Shown here: piece after piece, positions 1-11,786 of the stretch | Position numbering within the stretch: the stretch's first letter is position 1 | How the letters are laid out: each line of letters begins with the position of its first letter | Source: Hippophae tibetana | Taxonomy: Eukaryota > Streptophyta > Magnoliopsida > Rosales > Elaeagnaceae | Length of the DNA stretch: 64,000 nucleotides | Direction of reading: 5' to 3' | Assembly (NCBI GenBank): GCA_037013495.1 | Contig: CM072810.1 | Location: forward strand, 25,883,843-25,947,842 | The notes under the pieces: model-generated | What the model saw: only the letters and a program-made list of their open reading frames with translations | The model's database searches: none | What the model was told of the DNA's origin: nothing | Translations under genes and position numbers: made by a program

Positions 1-590
1 TTTCATCCTCTTGCATGATATAGATTTCAAAATTTTCATTCAACTATATAATTGTAGATTTATTTTATTGTTGAAATTCCTATATGAGTGGTCTCCAAAT
101 TGTTTCATGTTCTTTTGAAGAAGTTTAATTTTAAATTCAACTTAATAATCATTTTAGAGCTCGAATTACCTTTTTTGATGATCCTTAAAAAAGGGTCTCT
201 TCTTCCTATGAAATTTAGTAAATCTCACGGCAAGTAGAGCCACTTTCTCTTCATTGAGATTAGAGTCATCATTTCTAACAATTGGGTCAAAACATTGTTC
301 CCTCAAACCACTATCCTTGATGTCTTAAGAGCCAAGTTTTCTCCCTTCTCGAAAGTATATTACTCTCTTCTTGCCCACAAGTGATGTTGTTCGAATGCCT
401 GCCTAACAGATTCATTTAACAGTAAGTTCAATTGGCGTATACATGGAATTAAGCAAGGTAATTTGGCACGAAAATGATAAGGTACTATTGGAATGATTTT
501 CTCAATCTAATTTTCTTTGCTAATAGGTCCACCCATGTTTTAAAAGAAGTTGATTACGTTTGAAAAATATGCAAAGACTTTTTTCCAAAT
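1..590 (+). repeat. Reference class A satellite unit (copy 1)
   Basis: This copy serves as the landmark map for class A. TATATAAT lies at 45-52, ttgtagattta begins near 52, and agtggtctcc begins near 87. The GAGCTC palindrome is at 157-162. Next come gatgatcc, agtagagcc and ccctcaaacc (ccctcagacc in most A copies), the GTAAGT hexamer at 422-427, GTATAC near 437, and TAATAGGT near 521. The unit ends with acttttttccaaat, whose extra T makes it 590 bp; most A units end gactttgtccaaag or gactttgtccaaat and are 589 bp. Copy 1 shares ccttaaaaaaggg with only a few other A copies (for example 46544 and 50084), whereas most A copies read cctaaaaaatgg. No long reading frame is present. Confidence 0.95.
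422..526 (+). other. Recurrent intron-like motif pair in each unit (representative)
   Basis: In copy 1, aaca is followed by GTAAGT at 422-427. A ctaat branch-like motif lies near 507, then the T-rich ttttctttgc, then TAATAG ending at 526, giving a 105-bp GT...AG interval. The same arrangement recurs in nearly every class A and class B unit at the same offset. In many units after 43.6 kb the donor-like hexamer becomes GTAATT (agaagtaatttc). GTAAGT and a pyrimidine-rich AG end match the general spliceosomal consensus, but the exon-side bases (ACA) do not match the usual MAG. No transcript evidence exists here, so this is a sequence resemblance, not a claimed intron. Confidence 0.2.
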
Positions 591-1768
591 TTTCATCCTC
601 TTGCATGATATAGATTTCAAAATTTTCATTCAACTATATAATTGTAGATTTATTTTATTGTTGAAATTCCTATATGAGTGGTCTCCAAATTGTTTCATGT
701 TCTTTTGAAGAAGTTTAATTTTAAATTCAACTTAATAATCATTTTGGTGCTCGAATTACCTTTTTTGATGATCCCTAAAAAATGGTCTCTTCTTCCTATG
801 AAATTTAGTAAATCTCACGGCAAGTAGAGCCACTTTCTCTTCATTCAGATTAGAGTCATCATTTCTAACAATTGGGTCAAAACATTGTTCCCTCAGACCA
901 CTATCCTTGATGTCTTAAGAGCCAAGTTCTCTCCCTTCTCGAAAGTATATTACTCTCTTCTTGCCCACAAGTGATGTTGTTCGAATGCCTGCCTAACAGA
1001 TTCATTTAACAGTAAGTTCAATTGGCGTATACGTGGAATTAAGCAAGGTAATTTGGCACGAAAATTATAAGGTAGTATTGGAATGATTTTATCAATCTAA
1101 TTTTCTTTGCTAATAGGTCCACCCAAGTTTTTAAAGTAGTTGATTACGTTTGAAAAATATGCAAAGACTTTGTCCAAAGTTTCATCCTCTTGCATGATAT
1201 AGATTTCAAAATTTTCATTCAACTATATAATTGTAGATTTATTTTATTGTTGAAATTCCTATATGAGTGGTCTCCAAATTGTTTCATGTTCTTTTGAAGA
1301 AGTTTAATTTTAAATTCAACTTAATAATCATTTTGGTGCTCGAATTACCTTTTTTGATGATCCCTAAAAAATGGTCTCTTCTTCCTATGAAATTTAGTAA
1401 ATCTCACGGCAAGTAGAGCCACTTTCTATTCATTCAGATTAGAGTCATCATTTCTAACAATTGGGTCAAAACATTGTTCCCTCAGACCACTATCCTTGAT
1501 GTCTTAAGAGCCAAATTCTCTCCCTTCTCGAAAGTATATTACTCTCTTCTTGCCCACAAGTGATGTTCTTCGAATGCCTGCCCAACAGATTCATTTAACA
1601 GTAAGTTCAATTGGCGTATACATGGAATTAAGCAAGGTAATTTGGCACGAAAATGATAAGGTAGTATTGGAATGATTTTCTCAATCTAATTTTCTTTGCT
1701 AATAGGTCCACCCATGTTTTAAAAGAAGTTGATTACGTTTGAAAAATATGCAAAGACTTTGTCCAAAT

Positions 1769-2357
1769 TTTCATCCTCTTGCATGATATAGATTTCAAAA
1801 TTTCCATTCAACTATATAATTCTAGATTTATTTTATCGTTGAAATGCCTATATGAGTGCTATCCAAAATGTTTCACGTTCTTTTGAAGAAGTTTAATTTT
1901 AAATTCAACTTAATAATCATTTCAGAGCTCGAATTACCTTTTTTTGATATCCCTAAAAAAGGGTCTCTTCTTCCTATGAAATTTAGTAAATCTCACGGCA
2001 AGTAGACCCACTTTCTCTTCATTGAGATTAGAGTCATCATTTCTAACAATTGGGTCAAAAACATGTTCGCTCGGACCTCTATCCTTGATGTCTTATGAGC
2101 CAAGTTCTCTCCCTTCTTGAAAGTATATTACTCTCATCTTGCCCACAAATGATGCTGTTTGAATGCCTGCAGAACAGATTAATTTAAAAGTAAGTTCAAT
2201 TGGCTTGTACATGGACTTAAGCAACGTAATTTGGCATGAAAATGATAAGGTAGTATTGGAATGATTTTCTCAATCTAATTTTCTTTGCTAATAGGTCCAC
2301 CCAAGTTTTTAAAGTAGTTGATTACGTTTGAAAAATATGCAAAGACTTTGTCCAAAG
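1769..2357 (+). repeat. Reference class B satellite unit (copy 4)
   Basis: This copy is the landmark for class B. Relative to class A it has tttccattcaac, ttctagattta (creating TCTAGA), tatcgttgaaatgcc, gtgctatccaaaatg, ttcacg, ttcagagctc, tttttttgatatccc (creating GATATC) and agtagaccc. Further on it has catgttcgctcggacc, cttatgagcc, ttcttgaaag, cctgcagaacag (creating CTGCAG), aaaagtaag, ggcttgtacatggactt and gcaacg. I count about 40 differences from a class A neighbour, roughly 7%, spread along the whole unit. The two classes therefore diverged as whole units before being interspersed. Near-identical B copies occur at 4128 and 7664. Confidence 0.95.
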
Positions 2358-5300
2358 TTTCATCCTCTTGCATGATATAGATTTCAAAATTTTCATTCAA
2401 CTATATAATTGTAGATTTATTTTATTGTTGAAATTCCTATATGAGTGGTCTCCAAATTGTTTCATGTTCTTTTGAAGAAGTTTAATTTTAAATTCAACTT
2501 AATAATCATTTTGGTGCTCGAATTACCTTTTTTGATGATCCCTAAAAAATGGTTTCTTCTTCCTATGAAATTTAGTAAATCTCACGGCAAGTAGAGCCAC
2601 TTTCTCTTCATTCAGATTAGAGTCATCATTTCTAACAATTGGGTCAAAACATTGTTCCCTCAGACCACTATCCTTGATGTCCTAAGAGCCAAGTTCTCTC
2701 CCTTCTCGAAAGTATATTACTCTCTTCTTGTCCACAAGTGATGTTGTTCGAATGCCTGCCTAACAGATTCATTTAACAGTAAGTTCAATTGGCGTATACG
2801 TGGAATTAAGCAAGGTAATTTGGCACGAAAATGATAAGGTAGTATTGGAATGATTTTATCAATCTAATTTTCTTTGCTAATAGGTCCACCCAAGTTTTTA
2901 AAGTAGTTGATTACGTTTGAAAAATATGCAAAGACTTTTTTCCAAATTTTCATCCTCTTGCATGATATAGATTTCAAAATTTTCATTCAACTATATAATT
3001 GTAGATTTATTTTATTGTTGAAATTCCTATATGAGTGGTCTCCAAATTGTTTCATGTTCTTTTGAAGAAGTTTAATTTTAAATTCAACTTAATAATCATT
3101 TTGGTGCTCGAATTACCTTTTTTGATGATCCCTAAAAAATGGTCTCTTCTTCCTATGAAATTTAGTAAATCTCACGGCAAGTAGAGCCACTTTCTCTTCA
3201 TTGAGATTAGAGACATCATTTCTAACAATTCGGTCAAAACATTGTTCCCTCAGACCACTATCCTTGATGTCTTAAGAGCCATGTTCTCTCCCTTCTCGAA
3301 AGTATATTACTCTCTTCTTGTCCACAAGTGATGTTGTTCGAATGCCTGCCTAACAGATTCATTTAACAGTAAGTTCAATTGGCGTATACGTGGAATTAAG
3401 CAAGGTAATTTGGCACGAAAATGATAAGGTAGTATTGGAATGATTTTATCAATCTAATTTTCTTTGCTAATAGGTCCACCCAAGTTTTTAAAGTAGTTGA
3501 TTACGTTTGAAAAAATATGCAAAGACTTTTTTCCAAATTTTCATCCTCTTGCATGATATAGATTTCAAAATTTTCATTCAACTATATAATTGTAGATTTA
3601 TTTTATTGTTGAAATTCCTATATGAGTGGTCTCCAAATTGTTTCATGTTCTTTTGAAGAAGTTTAATTTTAAATTCAACTTAATAATCATTTTGGTGCTC
3701 GAATTACCTTTTTTGATGATCCCTAAAAAATGGTCTCTTCTTCCTATGAAATTTAGTAAATCTCACGGCAAGTAGAGCCACTTTCTCTTCATTGAGATTA
3801 GAGACATCATTTCTAACAATTCGGTCAAAACATTGTTCCCTCAGACCACTATCCTTGATGTCTTAAGAGCCAAGTTCTCTCCCTTCTCGAAAGTATATTA
3901 CTCTCTTCTTGCCCACAAGTGATGTTGTTCGAATGCCTGCCCAACAGATTCATTTAACAGTAAGTTCAATTGGCGTATACATGGAATTAAGCAAGGTAAT
4001 TTGGCACGAAAATGATAAGGTACTATTGGAATGATTTTCTCAATCTAATTTTCTTTGCTAATAGGTCCACCCATGTTTTAAAAGATGTTGATTACGTTTG
4101 AAAAATATGCAAAGACTTTGTCCAAATTTTCATCCTCTTGCATGATATAGATTTCAAAATTTCCATTCAACTATATAATTCTAGATTTATTTTATCGTTG
4201 AAATGCCTATATGAGTGCTATCCAAAATGTTTCACGTTCTTTTGAAGAAGTTTAATTTTAAATTCAACTTAATAATCATTTCAGACCTCGAATTACCTTT
4301 TTTTGATATCCCTAAAAAAGGGTCTCTTCTTCCTATGAAATTTAGTAAATCTCACGGCAAGTAGACCCACTTTCTCTTCATTGAGATTAGAGTCATCATT
4401 TCTAACAATTGGGTCAAAAACATGTTCGCTCGGACCTCTATTCTTGATGTCTTATGAGCCAAGTTCTCTCCCTTCTTGAAAGTATATTACTCTCATCTTG
4501 CCCACAAATGATGCTGTTTGAATGCCTGCAGAACAGATTAATTTAAAAGTAAGTTCAATTGGCTTGTACATGGACTTAAGCAACGTAATTTGGCATGAAA
4601 ATGATAAGGTAGTATTGGAATGATTTTCTCAATCTAATTTTCTTTGCTAATAGGTCCACCCAAGTTTTTAAAGTAGTTGATTACGTTTGAAAAATATGCA
4701 AAGACTTTGTCCAAAGTTTCATCCTCTTGCATGATATAGATTTCAAAATTTTCATTCAACTATATAATTGTAGATTTATTTTATTGTTGAAATTCCTATA
4801 TGAGTGGTCTCCAAATTGTTTCATGTTCTTTTGAAGAAGTTTAATTTTAAATTCAACTTAATAATCATTTTGGTGCTCGAATTACCTTTTTTGATGATCC
4901 CTAAAAAATGGTCTCTTCTTCCTATGAAATTTAGTAAATCTCACGGCAAGTAGAGCCACTTTCTCTTCATTCAGATTAGAGTCATCATTTCTAACAATTG
5001 GGTCAAAACATTGTTCCCTCAGACCACTATCCTTGATGTCTTAAGAGCCAAGTTCTCTCCCTTCTCGAAAGTATATTACTCTCTTCTTGCCCACAAGTGA
5101 TGTTGTTCGAATGACTGCCTAACAGATTCATTTAACAGTAAGTTCAATTGGCGTATACATGGAATTAAGCAAGGTAATTTGGCACGAAAATGATAAGGTA
5201 CTATTGGAATGATTTTCTCAATCTAATTTTCTTTGCTAATAGGTCCACCGATGTTTTAAAAGAAGTTGATTACGTTTGAAAAATATGCAAAGACTTTTTT

Positions 5301-8300
5301 CCAAATTTTCATCCTCTTGCATGATATAGATTTCAAAATTTTCATTCAACTATATAATTGTAGATTTATTTTATTGTTGAAATTCCTATATGAGTGGTCT
5401 CCAAATTGTTTCATGTTCTTTTGAAGAAGTTTAATTTTAAATTCAACTTAATAATCATTTTGGTGCTCGAATTACCTTTTTTGATGATCCCTAAAAAATG
5501 GTCTCTTCTTCCTATGAAATTTAGTAAATCTCACGGCAAGTAGAGCCACTTTCTCTTCATTCAGATTAGAGTCATCATTTCTAACAATTGGGTCAAAACA
5601 TTGTTCCCTCAGACCACTATCCTTGATGTCTTAAGAGCCAAGTTCTCTCCCTTCTCGAAAGTATATTACTCTCTTCTTGCCCACAAGTGATGTTGTTCGA
5701 ATGCCTGCCTAACAGATTCATTTAACAGTAAGTTCAATTGGCGTATACGTGGAATTAAGCAAGGTAATTTGGCACGAAAATTATAAGGTAGTATTGGAAT
5801 GATTTTATCAATCTAATTTTCTTTGCTAATAGGTCCACCCAAGTTTTTAAAGTAGTTGATTACGTTTGAAAAATATGCAAAGACTTTGTCCAAAGTTTCA
5901 TCCTCTTGCATGATATAGATTTCAAAATTTTCATTCAACTATATAATTGTAGATTTATTTTATTGTTGAAATTCCTATATGAGTGGTCTCCAAATTGTTT
6001 CATGTTCTTTTGAAGAAGTTTAATTTTAAATTCAACTTAATAATCATTTTGGTGCTCGAATTACCTTTTTTGATGATCCCTAAAAAATGGTCTCTTCTTC
6101 CTATGAAATTTAGTAAATCTCACGGCAAGTAGAGCCACTTTCTCTTCATTCAGATTAGAGTCATCATTTCTAACAATTGGGTCAAAACATTGTTCCCTCA
6201 GACCACTATCCTTGATGTCTTAAGAGCCAAGTTCTCTCCCTTCTCGAAAGTATATTACTCTCTTCTTGCCCACAAGTGATGTTGTTCGAATGCCTGCCTA
6301 ACAGATTCATTTAACAGTAAGTTCAATTGGCGTATACGTGGAATTAAGCAAGGTAATTTGGCACGAAAATTATAAGGTAGTATTGGAATGATTTTATCAA
6401 TCTAATTTTCTTTGCTAATAGGTCCACCCAAGTTTTTAAAGTAGTTGATTACGTTTGAAAAATATGCAAAGACTTTGTCCAAAGTTTCATCCTCTTGCAT
6501 GATATAGATTTCAAAATTTTCATTCAACTATATAATTGTAGATTTATTTTATTGTTGAAATTCCTATATGAGTGGTCTCCAAATTGTTTCATGTTCTTTT
6601 GAAGAAGTTTAATTTTAAATTCAACTTAATAATCATTTTAGAGCTCGAATTACCTTTTTTGATGATCCTTAAAAAAGGGTCTCTTCTTCCTATGAAATTT
6701 AGTCAATCTCACGGCAAGTAGAGCCACTTTCTCTTCATTGAGATTAGAGACATCATTTCTAACAATTCGGTCAAAACATTGTTCCCTCAGACCACTATCC
6801 TTGATATCCTAAGAGCCAAGTTCTCTCCCTTCTCGAAAGTATATTACTCTCTTCTTGTCCACAAGTGATGTTATTCGAATGCCTGCCCAACAGATTCATT
6901 TAACAATAAGTTCAATTGGCGTATACATGGAATTAAGCAAGGTAATTTGGCACGAAAATGATAAGGTAGTATTGGAATGATTTTCTCAATATAATTTTCT
7001 TTGCTAATAGGTCCACCCATGTTTTAAAAGAAGTTGATTACGTTTGAAAAATATGCAAAGACTTTTTTCCAAATTTTCATCCTCTTGCATGATATAGATT
7101 TCAAAATTTTCATTCAACTATATAATTGTAGATTTATTTCATTGTTGAAATTCCTATATGAGTGGTCTCCAAATTGTTTCATGTTCTTTTGAAGAAGTTT
7201 AATTTTAAATTCAACTTAATAATCATTTTGGTGCTCGAATTACCTTTTTTGATGATCCCTAAAAAATGGTCTCTTCTTCCTATGAAATTTAGTAAATCTC
7301 ACGGCAAGTAGAGCCACTTTCTCTTCATTCAGATTAGAGTCATCATTTCTAACAATTGGGTCAAAACATTGTTCCCTCAGACCACTATCCTTGATGTCTT
7401 AAGAGCCAAGTTCTCTCCCTTCTCGAAAGTATATTACTCTCTTGTTGCCCACAAGTGATGTTGTTCGAATGCCTGCCCAACAGATTCATTTAACAGTAAG
7501 TTCAATTGGCGTATACATGGAATTAAGCAAGGTAATTTGGCACGAAAATGATAAGGTAGTATTGGAATGATTTTCTCAATCTAATTTTCTTTGCTAATAG
7601 GTCCACCCATGTTTTAAAAGAAGTTGATTACGTTTGAAAAATATGCAAAGACTTTGTCCAAATTTTCATCCTCTTGCATGATATAGATTTCAAAATTTCC
7701 ATTCAACTATATAATTCTAGATTTATTTTATCGTTGAAATGCCTATATGAGTGCTATCCAAAATGTTTCACGTTCTTTTGAAGAAGTTTAATTTTAAATT
7801 CAACTTAATAATCATTTCAGAGCTCGAATTACCTTTTTTTGATATCCCTAAAAAAGGGTCTCTTCTTCCTATGAAATTTAGTAAATCTCACGGCAAGTAG
7901 ACCCACTTTCTCTTCATTGAGATTAGAGTCATCATTTCTAACAATTGGGTGAAAAACATGTTCGCTCGGACCTCTATCCTTGATGTCTTATGAGCCAAGT
8001 TCTCTCCCTTCTTGAAAGTATATTACTCTCATCTTGCCCACAAATGATGCTGTTTGAATGCCTGCAGAACAGATTAATTTAAAAGTAAGTTCAATTGGCT
8101 TGTACATGGACTTAAGCAACGTAATTTGGCATGAAAATGATAAGGTAGTATTGGAATGATTTTCTCAATCTAATTTTCTTTGCTAATAGGTCCACCCAAG
8201 TTTTTAAAGTTGTTGATTACGTTTGAAAAATATGCAAAGACTTTGTCCAAAGTTTCATCCTCTTGCATGATATAGATTTCAAAATTTTCATTCAACTATA

Positions 8301-11300
8301 TAATTGTAGATTTATTTTATTGTTGAAATTCCTATATGAGTGGTCTCCAAATTGTTTCATGTTCTTTTGAAGAAGTTTAATTTTAAATTCAACTTAATAA
8401 TCATTTTAGAGCTCGAATTACCTTTTTTGATGATCCCTAAAAAATGGTCTCTTCTTCCTATGAAATTTAGTAAATCTCCCGGCAAGTAGAGCCACTTTCT
8501 CTTCATTGAGATTAGAGTCATCATTTCTAACAATTGGGTCAAAACATTGTTCCCTCAGACCACTATCCTTGATGTCTTAAGAGCAAAGTTCTCTCCCTTC
8601 TCGAAAGTATATTACTCTCTTATTGCCCACAAGTGATGTTGTTCGAATGCCTGCCTAACAGATTCATTTAACAGTAAGTTCAATTGGCGTATACATGGAA
8701 TTAAGCAAGGTAATTTGGCACGAAAATGATAAGGTAGTATTGGAATGATTTTCTCAATCTACTTTTCTTTGCTAATAGGTCCACCCATGTTTTAAAAGAA
8801 GTTGATTACGTTTGAAAAATATGCAAAGACTTTGTCCAAATTTTCATCCTCTTGCATGATATAGATTTCAAAATTTCCATTCAACTATATAATTCTAGAT
8901 TTATTTTATCGTTGAAATGCCTATATGAGTGCTATCCAAAATGTTTCACGTTCTTATGAAGAAGTTTAATTTTAAATTCAACTTAATAATCATTTCAGAG
9001 CTCGAATTACCTTTTTTTGATATCCCTAAAAAAGGGTCTCTTCTTCCTATGAAATTTAGTAAATCTCACGGCAAGTAGACCCACTTTCTCTTCATTGAGA
9101 TTAGAGTCATCATTTCTAACAATTGGGTCAAAAACATGTTCGCTCGGACCTCTATCCTTGATGTCTTATGAGCCAAGTTCTCTCCCTTCTTGAAAGTATA
9201 TTACTCTCATCTTGCCCACAAATGATGCTGTTTGAATGCCTGCAGAACAGATTAATTTAAAAGTAAGTTCAATTGGCTTGTACATGGACTTAAGCAACGT
9301 AATTTGGCATGAAAATGATAAGGTAGTATTGGAATGATTTTCTCAATCTAATTTTCTTTGCTAATAGGTCCACCCAAGTTTTTAAAGTAGTTGATTACGT
9401 TTGAAAAATATGCAAAGACTTTGTCCAAAGTTTCATCCTCTTGCATGATATAGATTTCAAAATTTTCATTCAACTATATAATTGTAGATTTATTTTATTG
9501 TTGAAATTCCTATATGAGTGGTCTCCAAATTGTTTCATGTTCTTTTGAAGAAGTTTAATTTTAAATTCAACTTAATAATCATTTTAGAGCTCGAATTACC
9601 TTTTTTGATGATCCCTAAAAAATGGTCTCTTCTTCCTATGAAATTTAGTAAATCTCCCGGCAAGTAGAGCCACTTTCTCTTCATTGAGATTAGAGTCATC
9701 ATTTCTAACAATTGGGTCAAAACATTGTTCCCTCAGACCACTATCCTTGATGTCTTAAGAGCAAAGTTCTCTCCCTTCTCGAAAGTATATTACTCTCTTA
9801 TTGCCCACAAGTGATGTTGTTCGAATGCCTGCCTAACAGATTCATTTAACAGTAAGTTCAATTGGCGTATACATGGAATTAAGCAAGGTAATTTGGCACG
9901 AAAATGATAAGGTACTATTGGAATGATTTTCTCAATCTAATTTTCTTTGCTAATAGGTCCACCCATGTTTTAAAAGAAGTTGATTACGTTTGAAAAATAT
10001 GCAAAGACTTTTTCCAAAGTTTCATCCTCTTGCATGATATACATTTCAAAATTTTCATTCAACTATATAATTGTAGATTTATTTTATTGTTGAAATTCCT
10101 ATATGAGTGGTCTCCAAATTGTTTCATGTTCTTTTGAAGAAGTTTAATTTTAAATTCAACTTAATAATCATTTTAGAGCTCGAATTACCTTTTTTGATGA
10201 TCCCTAAAAAATGGTCTCTTCTTCCTATGAAATTTAGTAAATCTCCCGGCAAGTAGAGCCACTTTCTCTTCATTGAGATTAGAGTCATCATTTCTAACAA
10301 TTGGGTCAAAACATTGTTCCCTCAGACCACTATCCTTGATGTCTTAAGAGCAAAGTTCTCTCCCTTCTCGAAAGTATATTACTCTCTTCTTGCCCACAAG
10401 TGATGTTGTTCGAATGCCTGCCTAACAGATTCATTTAACAGTAAGTTCAATTGGCGTATACATGGAATTAAGCAAGGTAATTTGGCACGAAAATGATAAG
10501 GTAGTATTGGAATGATTTTCTCAATCTAATTTTCTTTGCTAATAGGTCCACCCATGTTTTAAAAGAAGTTGATTACGTTTGAAAAATATGCAAAGACTTT
10601 GTCCAAATTTTCATCCTCTTGCATGATATAGATTTCAAAATTTTCATTCAACTATATAATTCTAGATTTATTTTATTGTTGAAATTCCTATATGAGTGCT
10701 ATCCAAAATGTTTCACGTTCTTTTGAAGAAGTTTAATTTTAAATTCAACTTAATAATCATTTCAGAGCTCGAATTACCTTTTTTTGATATCCCTAAAAAA
10801 GGGTCTCTTCTTCCTATGAAATTTAGTAAATCTCACGGCAAGTAGACCCACTTTCTCTTCATTGAGATTAGAGTCATCATTTCTAACAATTGGGTCAAAA
10901 ACATTTTCGCTCGGACCTCTATTCTTGATGTCTTATGAGCCAAGTTCTCTCCCTTCTTGAAAGTATATTACTCTCATCTTGCCCACAAATGATGCTGTTT
11001 GAATGCCTGCAGAACAGATTAATTTAAAAGTAAGTTCAATTGGCTTGTACATGGACTTAAGCAACGTAATTTGGCATGAAAATGATAAGGTAGTATTGGA
11101 ATGATTTTCTCAATCTAATTTTCTTTGCTAATAGGTCCACCCAAGTTTTTAAAGTAGTTGATTACGTTTGAAAAATATGCAAAGACTTTGTCCAAAGTTT
11201 CATCCTCTTGCATGATATAGATTTCAAAATTTTCATTCAACTATATAATTGTAGATTTATTTTATTGTTGAAATTCCTATATGAGTGGTCTCCAAATTGT

Positions 11301-11786
11301 TTCATGTTCTTTTGAAGAAGTTTAATTTTAAATTCAACTTAATAATCATTTTAGAGCTCGAATTACCTTTTTTGATGATCCCTAAAAAATGGTCTCTTCT
11401 TCCTATGAAATTTAGTAAATCTCACGGCAAGTAGAGCCACTTTCTCTTCATTGAGATTAGAGTCATCATTTCTAACAATTGGGTCAAAACATTGTTCCCT
11501 CAGACCACTATCCTTGATGTCTTAAGAGCAAAGTTCTCTCCCTTCTCGAAAGTATATTACTCTCTTCTTGCCCACAAGTGATGTTGTTCGAATGCCTGCC
11601 TAACAGATTCATTTAACAGTAAGTTCAATTGGCGTATACATGGAATTAAGCAAGGTAATTTGGCACGAAAATGATAAGGTACTATTGGAATGATTTTCTC
11701 AATCTAATTTTCTTTGCTAATAGGTCCACCCATGTTTTAAAAGAAGTTGATTACGTTTGAAAAATATGCAAAGACTTTTTCCAAAG

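Larger units (their letters stand above)
1..8252. repeat. Array block I: A-rich units with ggtgctcg subtype
   Basis: Copies 1-14 start at 1, 591, 1180, 1769, 2358, 2948, 3539, 4128, 4717, 5307, 5896, 6485, 7075 and 7664. B units are 1769, 4128 and 7664; the rest are class A. Most of these A units (591, 1180, 2358, 2948, 3539, 4717, 5307, 5896, 7075) carry ggtgctcg in place of agagctcg, destroying the GAGCTC site. Copies at 2948, 3539 and 6485 share gagacatcatt and aattcggtc. Copies at 591, 5307 and 5896 share gtatacgtgg together with aaaattataagg. The B units recur irregularly, at intervals of 4 and 6 units, so no single higher-order period fits this block. Confidence 0.9.

Noticed and set aside
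1..1. Window start coinciding with a unit start
   Set aside because: The phase was defined from the first bases of the window, so the coincidence is a convention and not an array boundary.
45..52. TATATAAT, a TATA-box-like motif in every unit
   Set aside because: Expected by chance in 32% GC DNA and retained simply because the unit is repeated; no other promoter element or transcript start evidence accompanies it.
2061..2080. Possible CENP-B box at gttcgctcggacc in B units, and at gttcgaatgcc in A units
   Set aside because: Only the TTCG core fits; the A at the tenth position and the CGGG of the consensus are missing in both.
8357..8542. Minus-strand 61-codon frame, repeated at 9535, 10124, 11891, 14247 and 14836
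   Set aside because: It starts at TTG, is open only because one a-to-c change removes a TGA, lies wholly inside a tandem unit, and is closed in nearly all other copies. No recognisable domain. Not called as a gene.
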